Shown here: positions 1-10,939 of the stretch, piece after piece
Layout of the letters: each line of letters starts with the position of its first letter
Numbering within the stretch: position 1 is the first letter of the stretch
Assembly: GCA_023101885.1 (NCBI GenBank)
Contig: JALPQD010000016.1
Coordinates: 6,780,396 to 6,844,395, forward strand
Length of the DNA: 64,000 nt
Source of the DNA: Typhlomys cinereus
Taxonomy: Eukaryota; Chordata; Mammalia; Rodentia; Platacanthomyidae
Direction: 5' to 3'
The notes under the pieces: generated by a model
Seen by the model: the letters and a program-made list of their open reading frames with translations, nothing else
What the model was told of the DNA's origin: nothing
Databases searched by the model: none
Position numbers and translations under genes: made by a program

Positions 1-171
1 GTTCTCCCCGCCTCCCAGGAGGGACCTCTGGGAAGAGCATTCTGTCTGGGAGCAGAAGAGGGCTGGTTTTGGTGCATGTTTGCATGGACATGTGAACGAG
101 GCCAACCCAGACTGTGTGGACATCTGCTCTTATGCCCCAGGGAGCACTCACCCTGAGCTTCTCATTGGCAG

Positions 172-244
172 GGCAGCTCCAAGTCCCTCAAGAGCTTCCT
201 GCAACTGATGGTCACCACAGCGGGCATCCCTGAGGTCATGTCTC
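172..244 (+). CDS. CETP: CETP exon, third from last
   Basis: The acceptor is ttggcag at 165-171 and the donor is gtaagt at 245. The exon is read from its first base and encodes [20 protein letters not shown] followed by VMS, ending with one base of an arginine codon completed by the next exon. The match to the CETP C-terminal region is clear. The 5' boundary could lie a few bases away because two AG dinucleotides are close together. Confidence 0.88.
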
Positions 245-436
245 GTAAGTGTGGGATGGAGGGAAAGGGCCTCATTTCGGTCCCTCTCTGGCTTGCTCGA
301 TACAGAGTCCACTTTAAAGGCACAGGTCTCCTAAATGGCAATTGGATGGGGCAGAAAGAATCCTGACAGCTGCAAGACTGTGATCAGAATATCAGACTTG
401 CTGATCCTCAAATTCCCTGTGAACCGTGACACTGTA

Positions 437-482
<46 letters not shown>

Positions 483-1525
483 ATATATAACATATATATC
501 ATATATATATGACATCTTACATGCAACTCAGATTGTATCTTGGATACTGTGATGGGGGAAGCTTTGGACAAGGCTCTGGGGAAGCTCTCTGCTCCCTACA
601 CAACAAGTTATGTAGAATTGGCTATACCTTTGTTTTAAATACCTACTTTTCAATGCGGGCCTTAGTAGACAGAGAAGAAGACTGGACTTACCCTGGCCGA
701 ATGCTTTGTTCTCTCTCAGACTCAGTTTACCCCATGTATACCACGGAGCTAAAGCTATAGGGGAAGCTGGGCATGGTGGCATAAGTCTGTAATCCCAAAT
801 AACCAAAAGGCTGATGCAAGAGTATTGCAAGATCAAGATCAGCCCGGGCTAAAGAACAAGCTTAAGTCTTGCCTGGGCAGCTTAACAGAGATCCTGTCTC
901 AAAAGAAAGAGTGAAAGACCTGGTGATGGAGTTCAGTGGCGAAGTGCTTGGCTTGTAGGTGTGAGGTCCTGGGTTCCATCCCCAGTGCTGTAAAAATGAA
1001 ACAAGCAAATAAATACATAGCTACAGGGCTGGCGAAATGGGTTGCTAGGGACACTCTGGGTGAGGAATGACCACCGGGACCTGCCAACTGTGCCCTACAT
1101 GTCTGTACACGTAGGCAGAGGCACCCCCCATAGGCCATGTGCACGAGGATAAGTGTGGGTAACAGTGTGGGGTAACAGTGAGGGTCCCAATATCTCCTAC
1201 TGTGCTGCCCAGGGTGCCCAGCCTGGAGTGGGCTCTGGGTCCCCAGAAGCACTGGCTGAGCTCCCTCCTCTGTCCCAGGGCTGGAGGCAGCATTTACAAC
1301 CCTCATGAACAGCAAGGGCCTTGACCTTTTCGACATCATCAACCCTGAGATCATCACTCGAGACGTGAGTCTTCTGGCCCCAGACAGCCGTGTTGGAGCG
1401 GTGGGCGGCTGTTAGAGAGCCAGCTCACAGCCTGCCCGTCTCTCCTGCAGGGCTTCTTGCTGCTGCAGATGGACTTCGGCTTCCCGGAGCACCTGCTGGT
1501 GGACTTCCTGCAGAGTCTGAGCTAG
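172..1525 (+). CDS. CETP: CETP, cholesteryl ester transfer protein, 3' end (last three coding exons)
   Basis: The gene enters from the left edge and ends at TAG 1523-1525. CETP is a secreted plasma lipid-transfer glycoprotein of the BPI/LBP/PLTP family that exchanges cholesteryl esters and triglycerides between HDL and apoB lipoproteins. The three exons (172-244, 1279-1364, 1451-1525) splice in frame into the conserved C terminus, including [24 protein letters not shown] and the terminal amphipathic helix [18 protein letters not shown], which in the family is needed for neutral-lipid transfer. All splice sites are GT-AG and no stop or frameshift is seen. NLRC5 follows in the same orientation, matching the mammalian order CETP-NLRC5. 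Mouse and rat lack a working CETP, so an intact 3' end argues for a non-murine rodent. Earlier exons are outside the window, so function of the whole gene cannot be judged. Confidence 0.95.
439..512. repeat. (AT)n microsatellite
   Basis: About 42 bases of uninterrupted AT dinucleotides are followed by imperfect ATAT runs, inside a CETP intron (245-1278). Apart from this repeat and the SINE at 765-1012, nothing else was recognised in the intron. Confidence 0.95.
765..1012 (+). repeat. B1-like SINE followed by ID-like unit (B4-type composite)
   Basis: Positions 765-905 show a diverged 7SL-derived SINE (GGGCATGGTGGC start, CAAGATCAGCCCGGGC, then GATCCTGTCTCAAAAG end). Positions 915-1012 show an ID/tRNA-derived unit (GGAGTTCAGTGGCGAAGTGC and GGGTTCCATCCCCAGTGCTG). 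It sits in a CETP intron. Confidence 0.7.
1279..1364 (+). CDS. CETP: CETP penultimate coding exon
   Basis: This 86-nt exon has acceptor ctgtcccag and donor gtgagt. It completes the split Arg codon (C|GG) and encodes [20 protein letters not shown] followed by NPEIITRD, nearly identical to the family consensus. The frame is preserved into the last exon (phase 0). Confidence 0.93.
1451..1525 (+). CDS. CETP: CETP last coding exon
   Basis: The acceptor is tctcctgcag. The exon encodes [20 protein letters not shown] followed by QSLS and the TAG stop. This is the hallmark CETP C-terminal amphipathic helix. No disruption is seen. Confidence 0.96.
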   Translation, partial: GFLLLQMDFGFPEHLLVDFLQSLS

Positions 1526-1690
1526 AAGATCCCAAGAGGTCAACCAGGCTAGAAGCAGAGGGTGGACCAGACTCACAGCAGAGCAGCTGAACTTGTGGAA
1601 GGGATTAGGGTCGGGTGGGGCGAAAGACTGGATCTTAGCTCCCTGCTACCTGAGGGTCTGCTGGCATTAAACGCTCTACCCAAAAGCTGG
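1526..1690 (+). other. CETP: CETP 3' UTR with ATTAAA poly(A) signal
   Basis: After the stop codon a short non-coding stretch leads to ATTAAA at 1666-1671, in the context CTGGCATTAAACGCTCTACC. The short 3' UTR and this non-canonical signal resemble human CETP as I recall it. The cleavage site is inferred to lie about 15-20 bases downstream. Confidence 0.75.
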
Positions 1691-3509
1691 GGGGAGGGAG
1701 GAATTTCTTCTGTGGACAGGAGTACAAAGCGGGGGAGGGCAGAGCCATAAAGGGACTCGTCTCACCCTTCCTGTTCCTGTACTGAACTAATGATGACAAA
1801 TGTGAACGCTGGTTGTCCATTTTCCATATAGTTCTTCCTATAGGATGTTCCCAAGCCCTTCATAGCTCTCCAGTACCTGGAGGGAGAAACCTGAACTTCT
1901 TACCTTGGCATTCAAGGTTCTTCCTAACCACATCCCTAGTACCTTCCAAATTCACTTGTAATCCGTAACACTTGGACTGACCTTTCTGTCCCTGTCGTAT
2001 CAGTTCTGTCACTTTGCTGGATAGTCTGGACAGACCTCTCTGGCACGTGTCCCTTCTTTGAAGTTTCTCTGTCCTCTCAGAGCGAGCTCAAAGCTACCCT
2101 TCAGGGCATGTGCAACCGTCCCTCTGTCTAACAACTCCTTTTCTCCTCACACAATGTGCGGATACCACCCAAGAACTTCATTTCAGACTCGGGACTCCGA
2201 GAGACACCATGTGATCAAGACACGGATGACAATTCTACCAGGGTCCTCAGGAGAAAGCCACAGACTCCAACCCTAGTGCAGAGTGGAAAAGAACCATGCT
2301 GGGGGTCAGGAGCACCTCAGAGACTCGGCATCACCCAGGCAGCAGGGGCCCTACCCACCCACACATCCAAAGTGCTTTCGGGTGCTGTCCAGGCAATGTT
2401 CCCAACTGGGATCCGTTTCCCTCAGAATCCAAGATCCTGCCTGACTAAGTATAGTGCTTGACCCTTGTCTTGGGGTCACTTTGATGGACAGCAGGTTTCC
2501 ACATCAGGGAAGCTCACAAACAGGGTGGGGTCCACATCTGAATACACCCCCGCCTCTTCAGTGACTAGTGGAGGAGGAAGAGACACTTCAGCCATACCTT
2601 AAAGGATGTAGGGATGTACCTAGTAGGGAAGTGGGAGAAGGCGTTGGAATCAGAGAGGCTGTCTAGAAACATTCACTCAACACCCCCCCCCACCTTCTCA
2701 CTCAGGGACACTGTTGGTTCACAAAGTAATACATTTCACACATCACCCAACATCCATGATCACTTGCATAGCCCCAAGGTCCTTTGACAGAGTCCTGGAT
2801 GCTGGCTCTACAGGGTACACCCTGCAGCCACACTCTGATCTGCAAAGAGCCTCTCCAGACCCCGTTCCTTCCTCTCCCACAGCACCCAGGGCTTTGAGTC
2901 CTTTGTTTACCCTCCATCAAAGTCCTCTGCCCAGTTTCCCATCTGATCCCATTGCAAGGGTTTGACTCATCAAACCACCTAGCCATGTTGGACAGGAAGC
3001 GAGAATGATCGGGGAATCCCAAGGTGAGCAGGAAGCATGAGGGCCACGTGGACCTAGTTTCTCTAAAAATAAGGCAAGTTGATCTGACTTTAATGCCAAA
3101 GAGAAAGTCTCCAGAGTAGATTTGCAGCTTCTTTGCTGTCCTCCAGTCTGTCTTCCATGCCCCAAACCCAAGCTCGGCATCCTTCCATCTCCTTGGATGA
3201 GTGAAATGGTTTGCCCCATTGTCTTACATCCCTCAAAACACATGTTGCTGCAATATTGAGAAGCAGAGTCTTTAAGGAACAATTTAGTTGTTGGCAGCGA
3301 TGAAGGCTGTTCTCCAGAGACTGGGCGATTCTCATGGTAGTGATCTCTCCTTCTCTTAGGACCAGATGGTGACTTCCAGAACAGACTGTTGCAAAAGTTG
3401 GCCACTCCTTAAATCTTCTGCCTTTCCATGCATGCTTGATTACCTTAGCATGACACCTACCCTGGTGCCATTACCTCAGGCTTCTCAATCTCCAGAACTT
3501 TTAAATGCA

Positions 3510-3818
3510 TACGTGTATGTATTCATGTGCGTGAAAATGCATATATATGCACATGTGGGCGCAGAACAGAAGACAGCCTTGGGTGTTATCCTCAGGAATG
3601 ATGACCGACTCTTTTGAGATGGAGTCTCCCATTACCCAGAGCTCACCATTTAGCCTCCTCTAGTCAGAAAGCCCCAGGTATCCCTCTGTCTTTACCTCCT
3701 AGCACTGGGATTCCAAGTACGTACCACAACACTCAGTATTTTTACATGGGTCATGAGGTCTCATGTTCTCATGCTTGAAATGCAAGTGCTTTGCCAACAG
3801 AGCCATTCTCCAGCCCCT
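3510..3818 (-). repeat. B3-type (B2-superfamily) SINE, diverged
   Basis: On the minus strand the element starts at the tRNA-like end (GGGGCTGGAGAATGGCTCTG at about 3817-3798). The plus strand shows the GTGTG-like tail, CTCAGGAATG and TTTTGAGATGGAGTCTCCCA of the B3 body. It is old, with many substitutions. Confidence 0.65.
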
Positions 3819-4724
3819 AAACTTTTCTTCAGATACTACTACGCTCCCTTAATGCTATAAGAATAATGGCTGGAGAACTTGATGGCTCTTGCAGCTCCTT
3901 CTCTGCACAGAAACTCCAGCCATCACCATGGGCACCCAGAGAAGTCATTTGAAATGTTACCACATCCTGACTGAGACCCTGGCATTCATCCTTGCTCCAG
4001 AATGGAAGACAGATGTACCCATTCAGCTTCCTGTGCCATCCTTGGATAGTGGGTCCCCAGGCCTGAGCTGGAAGACACCTACCTACATGCTACTAACAGG
4101 TTCCCAGAGAGCATGTGGCAGGAGCTGATGTCCCAGAGAGCAAAGGCTACAGGGCCAACTGGCCAGACCTTTCTCCCCAAACACTCTCCCTCCTTCCAGT
4201 CCAGAAGCTCTGATGTGGGCTGACCCCAAGAGATCAGGAAGCCTTCCACCTGGGCCAGGTGCTGGCAGACGTGGCTAGAATCTGTCACCTGGAGACTGTG
4301 CCTTCTGCTCTCCTTGCAGAGAATAAACAGAGCCATGAGGAAGGACATCCTACTACCTGGGCTGCTGGGCTGGGGAAAGATGGGTTCCCTGGGAATTGGG
4401 ACCTGACTTCAGATAAATGTGTGAGGGCCATTTTGTCTACCAAGGGTCACTGGCCAGTTCTTGTACACAGAGACCTATCTATCCCAAAGTAGCCGTGTGA
4501 GTTACACAGGAGAAATTTGCACGGGACCGGTCACACCTAGGGATTCTGAAAACACCCTACTAGCAGACCGTAATTCTTCCCATTGCACACCTCAATGCAC
4601 AACTTTGAACAAAGGAACCTGATGGAGGATTCCAGGCATTGACCAGACAGAACCGAGAGAATATTTGGAGAAAGTAGTTCTTCCGGAACCCTTCTTGGCA
4701 GGCCTGGTAGCTCCACAATGGAAA

Positions 4725-4870
4725 GGGCAGTAGATTTGAGACCAAGTTTTTTTGACTTCTGTGTGACCTCCTCATCCAACCTCTCTGGACCTCATTTCTT
4801 TCTGTGCCTAATGAGATGGTAACTTTCGCCCTGCTTTCCTCATGGGGTTGTGCAGGATTAAATATCCCTA
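4725..4870 (+). repeat. MIR-like ancient SINE
   Basis: The order of segments (TGTGTGACCTCCTCATCCAA, CCTCTCTGGACCTCATTTCT, TGGGGTTGTGCAGGATTAAA) follows the MIR core and 3' region. It is highly diverged. Confidence 0.5.
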
Positions 4871-6180
4871 AAAGTGATCTATGCTGTCACTTTAGATGGT
4901 GGTTATTTGTCCATCTGGCCATCACCCATCCTGCCTGCACAGGGGCCAATCACACCTAGGGATTCTGAGAACAGCAATGAACTGTTAATTCTTCCCATGC
5001 ATACAGCCCACCATGTACCACAGCACTCTGGGAGGTTGGGACTCCGCTCTGTGCCAGGTAAACTGAGGCTGCCTAAGATGAAAACTTTGTCAGAGGTTAC
5101 ACAGCCAAGAGCCAGGCAGATGGTAGTAGACATAAAGAATGGGCTTCAAAATCAACGTCCTCCCACTCTGGCCTATTATGCACTTTTTGGACACCTAACT
5201 TGATCACAGAAGAGAGGGATCTGCAGAAGGGGACAAAAATTCATGGGCTTCAGGCACAAGCTGTATCCGTCCTAACTTCAGGTCTTCTGATTCTTATGAC
5301 CGCTATCCTGGAAGACACTGTGTCACCCCATATCCCAGACTGAGCAGCCGAGGCTCAGGGTGGAGAGGCATTTGGCTCCGATAATAACCTCAGGAATTAG
5401 AAAAGACTTGAACCTGGGATGCCAGGGAGTCATGGGTGTGCCCATGTAGCCCCCTCCCCCCAACTCAGAGAAGTTAGTAGGGAAATTGCTCCTTCATGTG
5501 AAATGTCTCCAGGTGGCTGGGGGACAGGTTTGGCCAGAGGGGTCTTCTGTCCCAGGACAAGGGCGAAAGAAGGGAGAAGGTAGAGCTTGGAATTGAGATG
5601 GACAAGTGACTCCCAAAAGGTCCCAGGCTCTGCTGCTTGCCTTCCTCCCGCCTCTTCCTCGTGGCCCTTCTTCCACCCTGTGTCCTTGGGTGAGTTCCAT
5701 CCCTAGTTCCTCTGGGCGCCTCCATGCTCATCCGTGTCTTTGGGGGGAAGGGGGGTCCTTGTCCACACAGCTATAGAAAACTCTTCCAGAGGAGTGATAA
5801 GCAGGTGGGTTGCCATTCTCTACTGCTCGCAGTCGCAGACTGGAGAGCACCAGTCGGGACACCTGTGACTGAAACTCGTGCCCCACCAGCCTAGGTCCTA
5901 CACAGCGGGATCGCCCGCCTCCGGCCCCTCCAACCCCGCGCCTATCAATCACCAAAAAGGCGCAGAAAGTGGTCCCGGGTCCCGGATTCTTCCTTGGCGC
6001 CCAGGACCCTGGCTGCCACGCTGCGCAGACGGGTCACCTTCACTCCTCAGCTGGAGCGCGCAGGTGGCATCCCAGCTGGCCCGGACCTCAGAACTCTGGC
6101 AGGTTCCCGGCGCCCGCCCCGTGCGCCCTCCTACGAGCTGGAACCTCGTAGCCACGTGATTTCTCGGCAGCCGCGGCGGG

Positions 6181-6189
6181 TTCCACGAA
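6181..6189 (+). promoter_or_regulatory. GAS-type STAT1 site TTCCACGAA
   Basis: It matches TTCNNNGAA exactly, 16 nt upstream of the ISRE-type element and within the CpG-rich promoter. The link to NLRC5 control is inferred from position and from the known STAT1 dependence of the gene. Confidence 0.6.
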
Positions 6190-6204
6190 CCAGCCCAAGA
6201 GTGC

Positions 6205-6214
6205 TTTCAGTTTC
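6205..6214 (-). promoter_or_regulatory. ISRE/IRF-type element (GAAACTGAAA on minus strand)
   Basis: The reverse complement GAAACTGAAA is a perfect GAAANNGAAA core of interferon-stimulated response elements. It is 41 nt upstream of the presumed exon 1 donor, so it may lie within or just upstream of the first exon. Confidence 0.6.
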
Positions 6215-6255
6215 GTGTCGGGTGTTAACAACTCGGGAGCATCGCAGCACCACGG
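6215..6255 (+). other. NLRC5: Probable non-coding first exon of NLRC5 (3' part)
   Basis: A strong donor ACGG|GTGAGT lies at 6255/6256, directly downstream of the interferon-type elements. No family-matching coding sequence is present, so this is proposed as a 5' UTR exon. The 5' limit is arbitrary because the transcription start is unknown. Confidence 0.45.
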
Positions 6256-7369
6256 GTGAGTGCAGGGACTGTGGGACAGGGATGGGACGCGCGGGGGGCG
6301 GGGTTCAAACTCCACGCAGAGAGGGAAGAAGCGGGTACCAAAGTCTGTCTCCCCCCCCCCCCGTTCTCCCCCCGTTCCCCCCAGCGCTAGTACGTGTGCG
6401 GGTTATACGGACACACTGGGCAGATGGACACTTGGGAGTCCACTACAGTTTGCAGGATGAATGAGGGACCACCGAGGATGGCAAGACAGAGGGTCGCCCA
6501 GCTTGGGGAACAGACACACGAGTCTATGGTTTCTTCTGGTGCCACAGCCGCTGCTCCCTGGATCCCCACCTCCTTTCTTTTCGTTTTCAACTTCTCATTG
6601 TTTTATTAAGAATTGCAGAAACCACCCTGGTCCTTACGCATAATTCCAAGTTTTCAGTCAAAAACTCCTCTCATTCTGTAGTAGGAGGAAGAGAATTAGA
6701 TCCAGCCATACTAACTGGGTTTGGTGTTAGAAAGGCTCTGTGCCCAACACTCGGCTTCAACAGTGGTCAACCCCAGCTGGGTGGTTGGTTTCGGGTGTGC
6801 ATAATCTTACTTTGAAACGATGGCAGACGCCATGTCTCTTGAGCAGAAGCATTTCAGTGTATGGAAGAGACTCAGAAAGACGAACCGTAGGAGTCTTTTT
6901 AAAGGCATGCTGTATCCTGTGCTTTTTGTTGTTGTTCTTAAAAAAAAAAAAAGCCTTACTGTTATATGTCCAGTATTTCTAATGATCATTTTAACTCTCA
7001 CAGTACTTGGTAAGGCCTGGGTGCAGTTTATTACTTGCCTTACCCATTTGCTGCATGTGCTAGCTAGGCCATTTTCTCCACGGAAAGCCAGTCCCTGGCA
7101 TTGGCTGGCATGGCAGCTGGGGAGGGATCCTGAGCAGCTCAGCCTTCTGTGTTATGTGGATTCATTGTTTCCCTTTGAAAAAGTTGAAGGTCCTTCAGAC
7201 ATAAAAAGCCTTTTGAAAGTTGCTTCCCATAATTGGGGAAAAGCAGGGTCTGGGAAAGGTAAGGGTGGCCAAAGTGGGTGGAGCCTCAGTTGAACCTGGG
7301 CACCATACGTGGAGTTCCTCTTTCTGAGTCATTTTCTTCTCTCCCTGAGAGATAGGAACTGGAGAAAGT

Positions 7370-7450
7370 GCCCGGTGTAGCTCAGTGGCAGAACACTTCG
7401 GAGCATGCGGGAGTCCCTGCATTCGGTCCTCGGCATCACAAAGTAAGAAA
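7370..7450 (+). repeat. ID-like SINE
   Basis: CGGTGTAGCTCAGTGGCAGA and CATTCGGTCCTCGGCATCAC are the A-box and B-box regions of an ID-type tRNA-derived SINE. Confidence 0.75.
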
Positions 7451-7904
7451 TTACAGCACAGGCCAGCTGTCTGGATAGAAAACAGAGGGGAAGGGGTAGC
7501 CGATGGATTGAGGTGTACAAGAAACGTCTCTCACAGGCTTCTTCCTTTAAGTCGCCTGCCTGGCTGATCATTTCATCTCTTGAAAACTTGGTTTCCCATC
7601 TGTAACATAGGAATAGTGGATATTTCAAAGTTTTTTTCATAATCGAATGAAAAGTTGGTGCTACTGATCTGGGAAGACAGAGAAATACTGGGACTCTCTG
7701 GTTAGCCTGCTTAATGCCTTAACCTCCGCCCTCTAATGCTGCTTTTAGAGGCTAAGGAGGATGGTGGGGTCTGCTAAGCTTTAGAAGGGAGTCAGTCAGT
7801 TTGGCCTCATTCCTGGACCAGGTGGACGGCCATAGGACCTGGTCAGTGTCCCTGCCCAACAGCCCACATGCCCTCCTCCCTTATCTCTGAGAAGAACCCA
7901 GTAA

Positions 7905-8075
7905 AACTTCCTAGAATGTCTTCTTCCATCTGTTATGCTGTGAGTTGCATCCTCAAAATAAGAAAAGTCGTGGTCTCTGATATCTTTGAATGTGACCTTA
8001 TTTGGAAATGAGGGGGAGAAGAAAAGACAAATGGTGTAGATGCAGTTCTAGGCTGGGCCCAAGATGACTTCTGGC
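7905..8075 (+). repeat. MLT1/MaLR-like ancient LTR fragment
   Basis: TGAATGTGACCTTATTTGGA and the following AAATG...GTGTAGATGCAGTT segment resemble old mammalian MaLR LTRs. The family name is tentative. Confidence 0.4.
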
Positions 8076-8399
8076 AAGAGAGGAGATGAGTATGTCAAGA
8101 CAGATGCAGGGTAGAGGCAGCCATGCGAAGCAGGCAGAGGCAGCCACAAGCTGAGAAACGCCAAGAATCATAGCCACAACCCAAGCTGGGTTCTAGGTTT
8201 GCTTCTCAGCACAGAAAACAAAAAACAAACCCAAAACTTTTGATGGGTCTTCTCAGGGTACAAACGTAAATCCGTTTTTTGGTTTTGTTATTTTGTTTTG
8301 CTTTGTAATTGTAAGTTTGATGGCCTGAAGTCTATGTAGCTGAAACTGAGTCATCAGAAAAAAATGCTTTGACGGTTTGAAATAAAAAAAGAAGAAAAT

Positions 8400-8692
8400 G
8401 GGGCTAGAGAGATGACTCAGGGGTTAAAACTCTGTTTTGTAAGTAGAAGATCCTGAGTTCAGATTCCGAGTCCCACATAAAAATGCCAGGCAGAAAACAG
8501 TGGCTGCCTGCCCTGCTGGCCCTTATGGGCAGAATCTAGGAAATCCCAAAGTAAAGCAAGGAGGAGGTAGAAGCAATCCAGGATGATTCCCAAAGTCCAC
8601 TTTGGTCCTCCATAGGGACATACCGTGCCCTTTGATACACACATACACACACATTAAATTAATTAATTAATTATTTAAAAAAACAAAAAAAG
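8400..8692 (+). repeat. tRNA-derived B2-superfamily SINE
   Basis: It starts GGGGCTAGAGAGATGACTCA, has the B-box region GATCCTGAGTTCAGATTCCG, an internal body with CAAAGTAAAGCAAGGAGGAG, a CA-rich tail and a poly(A)-like end. It is the same family as copies at 43103 and 57368 but older. Confidence 0.85.
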
Positions 8693-9395
8693 GATCATCT
8701 GAGCTGTTGGTACCACTGGCTGGGAGAACAGGGCCTCAGACTTCAGAAGCCCTTGTGCAAGTCCAGGCAGATGCAGCGAGCAGGTGGCCCTGGCTGCACA
8801 TGGGACTCGTCATCCATGAAATAGGTGTGACTATGTAACCAACATGTTGTCTAGGGTTACTGTGTTCTTGAGATCTGGTTGAGTTTGTATGACTCACATT
8901 CTGACCTTTAGGGGGACCCTGAGTGTCCTCAAACTCTCTGTGGGTCTTGGCAGTTAGGGCGAGGCTTAGTTCTGCTGGCTGTTTCCGACCCTGGGCCCTT
9001 CTTCCTCTCTGTCATCAACCTCTCAGCCTTGTTGACAAGAGGATGAAATTTGCCAGTGGAGGGGAGGGCGGAGGGAGGCTGGAGGCAGCACGAGGTCGCA
9101 GTCTTCCTGCTTGGGCAAGCCTGGGGGCCACTGGGTCTTCGGCTCCCTCTTGGGTACTGCTTTGAAGTCCTCTCTGAATCCTGCTTCAGTTCTTCTCAGA
9201 AGCAGCTGCAGCCGCAGATACCTGGCACGCTTCTGGCACTGGTGAAGCACCCTTCCGTGTGTATACTCAGAGGCCCTCTGGTACTGCCAGCCTTCTCCAC
9301 AGGTGAACATCCATATGTAAAAAATAGGATTTCATTTGTTAAGTGAATACGCTAAGGTGACACTGAATCCTCTGAGATCCTTCAAAGAGCTGGAC

Positions 9396-9505
9396 CTCGT
9401 GGTGCCCCCAACCCTTTGTAATCCCCAAGAATCAGGAGGCTGAGGCAGCAGGATTGTGAGGTAGCCTGAGCTATGGAGGAAGATTCTGTCTCAAGAAATG
9501 GATTC
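9396..9505 (+). repeat. B1-like SINE fragment
   Basis: CGTGGTGCCCCCAACCCTTT, GAATCAGGAGGCTGAGGCAG and GATTCTGTCTCAAGAAATGG follow the 7SL-derived B1 order. Confidence 0.7.
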
Positions 9506-9839
9506 ATTAAATCAAGCATGTACATCCATATAGTGAAAAGTTAGAAGGCATACATTTATAAGGGAAGAGTAAGTTTCCTGCTTTCACCGTCAGTCACTTG
9601 TTCTCTCTGAAGGCAGCAATGTCGCTAGGTCCCCGGGTCTTCTTCCACAGAGAGACCGAGTGGGCAAGAAGAAAGATAATGTTTCTCTGCACCTCAACAG
9701 GCTTTAGATCATACATATGCACAAACACACACACTGTACAGACATCCATTCCCATGTTCATTCACACACATATATTCTCCTTCTAACACACATCTGTAGT
9801 GTTCACAAGTGTTTTCTTACCTAATGCAGCAAATCTTCT

Positions 9840-9917
9840 CTATTTTGCTTTATCTATTTATTTATTTATGTAGGTGCTGGATGAGTGTTCTGCCATGGAA
9901 TCTCATCTCCAGCCCTG
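9840..9917 (-). repeat. ID-like SINE remnant
   Basis: The minus strand begins with CAGGGCTGGAGATGAGATTC and continues to a short AT-rich tail. It lies directly beside an L1 3' end. Confidence 0.45.
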
Positions 9918-10071
9918 TCTTTTATTTAAATTTTAATGTTTATTGGTGAATATTCATTATGCATAGTGATGGGTTTCAACAAAACATTTTCTTACCAATA
10001 CATTCATATATGGATCATATTTGCCTCTGCACCTCTTTTTTTCTCCCCTCCCTCCTTCTCCTGCTATTCCC
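9918..10071 (-). mobile_element. L1 3' end, distal piece of an interrupted L1
   Basis: On the plus strand this reads as a T-rich start, GATGGGTTTCAACAAAACAT and a long pyrimidine run ending TATTCCC. This is the usual appearance of a reverse-oriented rodent L1 3' UTR. The L1 appears to resume at 15783 after the inserted LTR element. Confidence 0.6.
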
Positions 10072-10242
10072 TGTAAGTTTATCTTATTCTGACTTAATCA
10101 GTATCAATAAAAATACTCTCAAAGGATGATGTATTTACAGATAGGTTCTCAGAGATGCAGACGAAGAAGAAATAATTCACAGGAGATAAAATAGATAAAA
10201 AAAATCAAGGAGCTGGATGGATGGATGGGGGAAGGAGAATCA
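10072..10242 (-). repeat. Terminal repeat, 3' LTR in minus orientation
   Basis: It is about 171 bp and aligns along its whole length with 15600-15776, including TCTTATTCTG, AGGATGATG and CAGACGAAGA blocks. Confidence 0.65.
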
Positions 10243-10849
10243 CAGTCTCTTATAAGAACAGTTAAGTCTCTCCACCACCCACTTCCTGAAATTTTACTTT
10301 ATACAGGAATATGAAAGAGATCAGGTTGCAAGCGCTGGTGAAGGACTTGTGCTTAATGGAAGGAGAGAGAAGAAAATGAGAGTCCTCCTAGGTTCCAACC
10401 TATGCTCAGCTCAGACAAACAAGCTGTGGCATCAGGAGAAACCAGCATCTCTAACGTTTGCATTCCTGCTCCAAGAGACGCTGTTACACGAATCTGTCAC
10501 ATATATGAAACCCTGACATTTGGTCCTTGCCTAAAATCAAGGAGGGACTGAAAAAGTGTCACTGGGTTAGACCGACATTTCATACCTTTACTTTATAGAG
10601 AGTTTACAATTTTCTACCTCCTTCATTTGCACAAAATTCCTCAGGTAATATGAAGTCCCTTCGTCAAGATGGCATCCTAAGCACCACGTTCCTTCAGGTG
10701 GTGTCCATATCTCCACTTCCTTATTATGAGAATGGCCCAACCCATCTTTTTGTTTCAAACAAAGACGATGACAAAGAAGATGATGGAGATTGACTGCTAG
10801 TCCAGAGACGGTTCTTTAGTATTGTCTTTAGCTGACCGAAATAATCAGA

Positions 10850-10851
<2 letters not shown>

Positions 10852-10896
<45 letters not shown>
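10852..10896. repeat. (TG)n microsatellite
   Basis: About 22 uninterrupted TG units, located within the LTR element. Confidence 0.95.
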
Positions 10897-10897
<1 letters not shown>

Positions 10898-10939
10898 TAA
10901 GTTGACTCAATAGGGAATCTCAATTTGTCTTTTTAGAGT

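Larger units (their letters stand above)
1691..5860. other. CETP-NLRC5 intergenic spacer
   Basis: No gene was recognised. Contents: a B3-type SINE at about 3510-3818, an MIR-like piece at about 4725-4870, and a short direct duplication (4532-4607 and 4951-5022). Open frames here are short, show no family resemblance and do not line up with good splice sites. Confidence 0.6.
5890..6310 (+). promoter_or_regulatory. NLRC5: CpG-rich promoter region, assigned to NLRC5
   Basis: This is the only CpG-dense stretch in the first 30 kb. It has an E-box CACGTG (6153-6158), a GAS-type TTCCACGAA (6181-6189), an ISRE-type TTTCAGTTTC (6205-6214) and a GC-box GGGGCGGGG after the donor (about 6295). It lies between CETP and the first NLRC5 coding exon in the same orientation. 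NLRC5 is known to be induced by interferon-gamma through STAT1, which fits these elements. The transcription start is not determinable from sequence alone. Confidence 0.7.

Noticed and set aside
439..512. TATA-type promoter from the AT run
   Set aside because: A simple microsatellite inside a CETP intron with no start-site context.
5994..6464. 156-codon plus-strand open frame in the CpG-rich promoter
   Set aside because: GC-rich DNA lacks stops by chance. The frame crosses the presumed exon 1 donor and has a proline/arginine-rich, non-conserved product.
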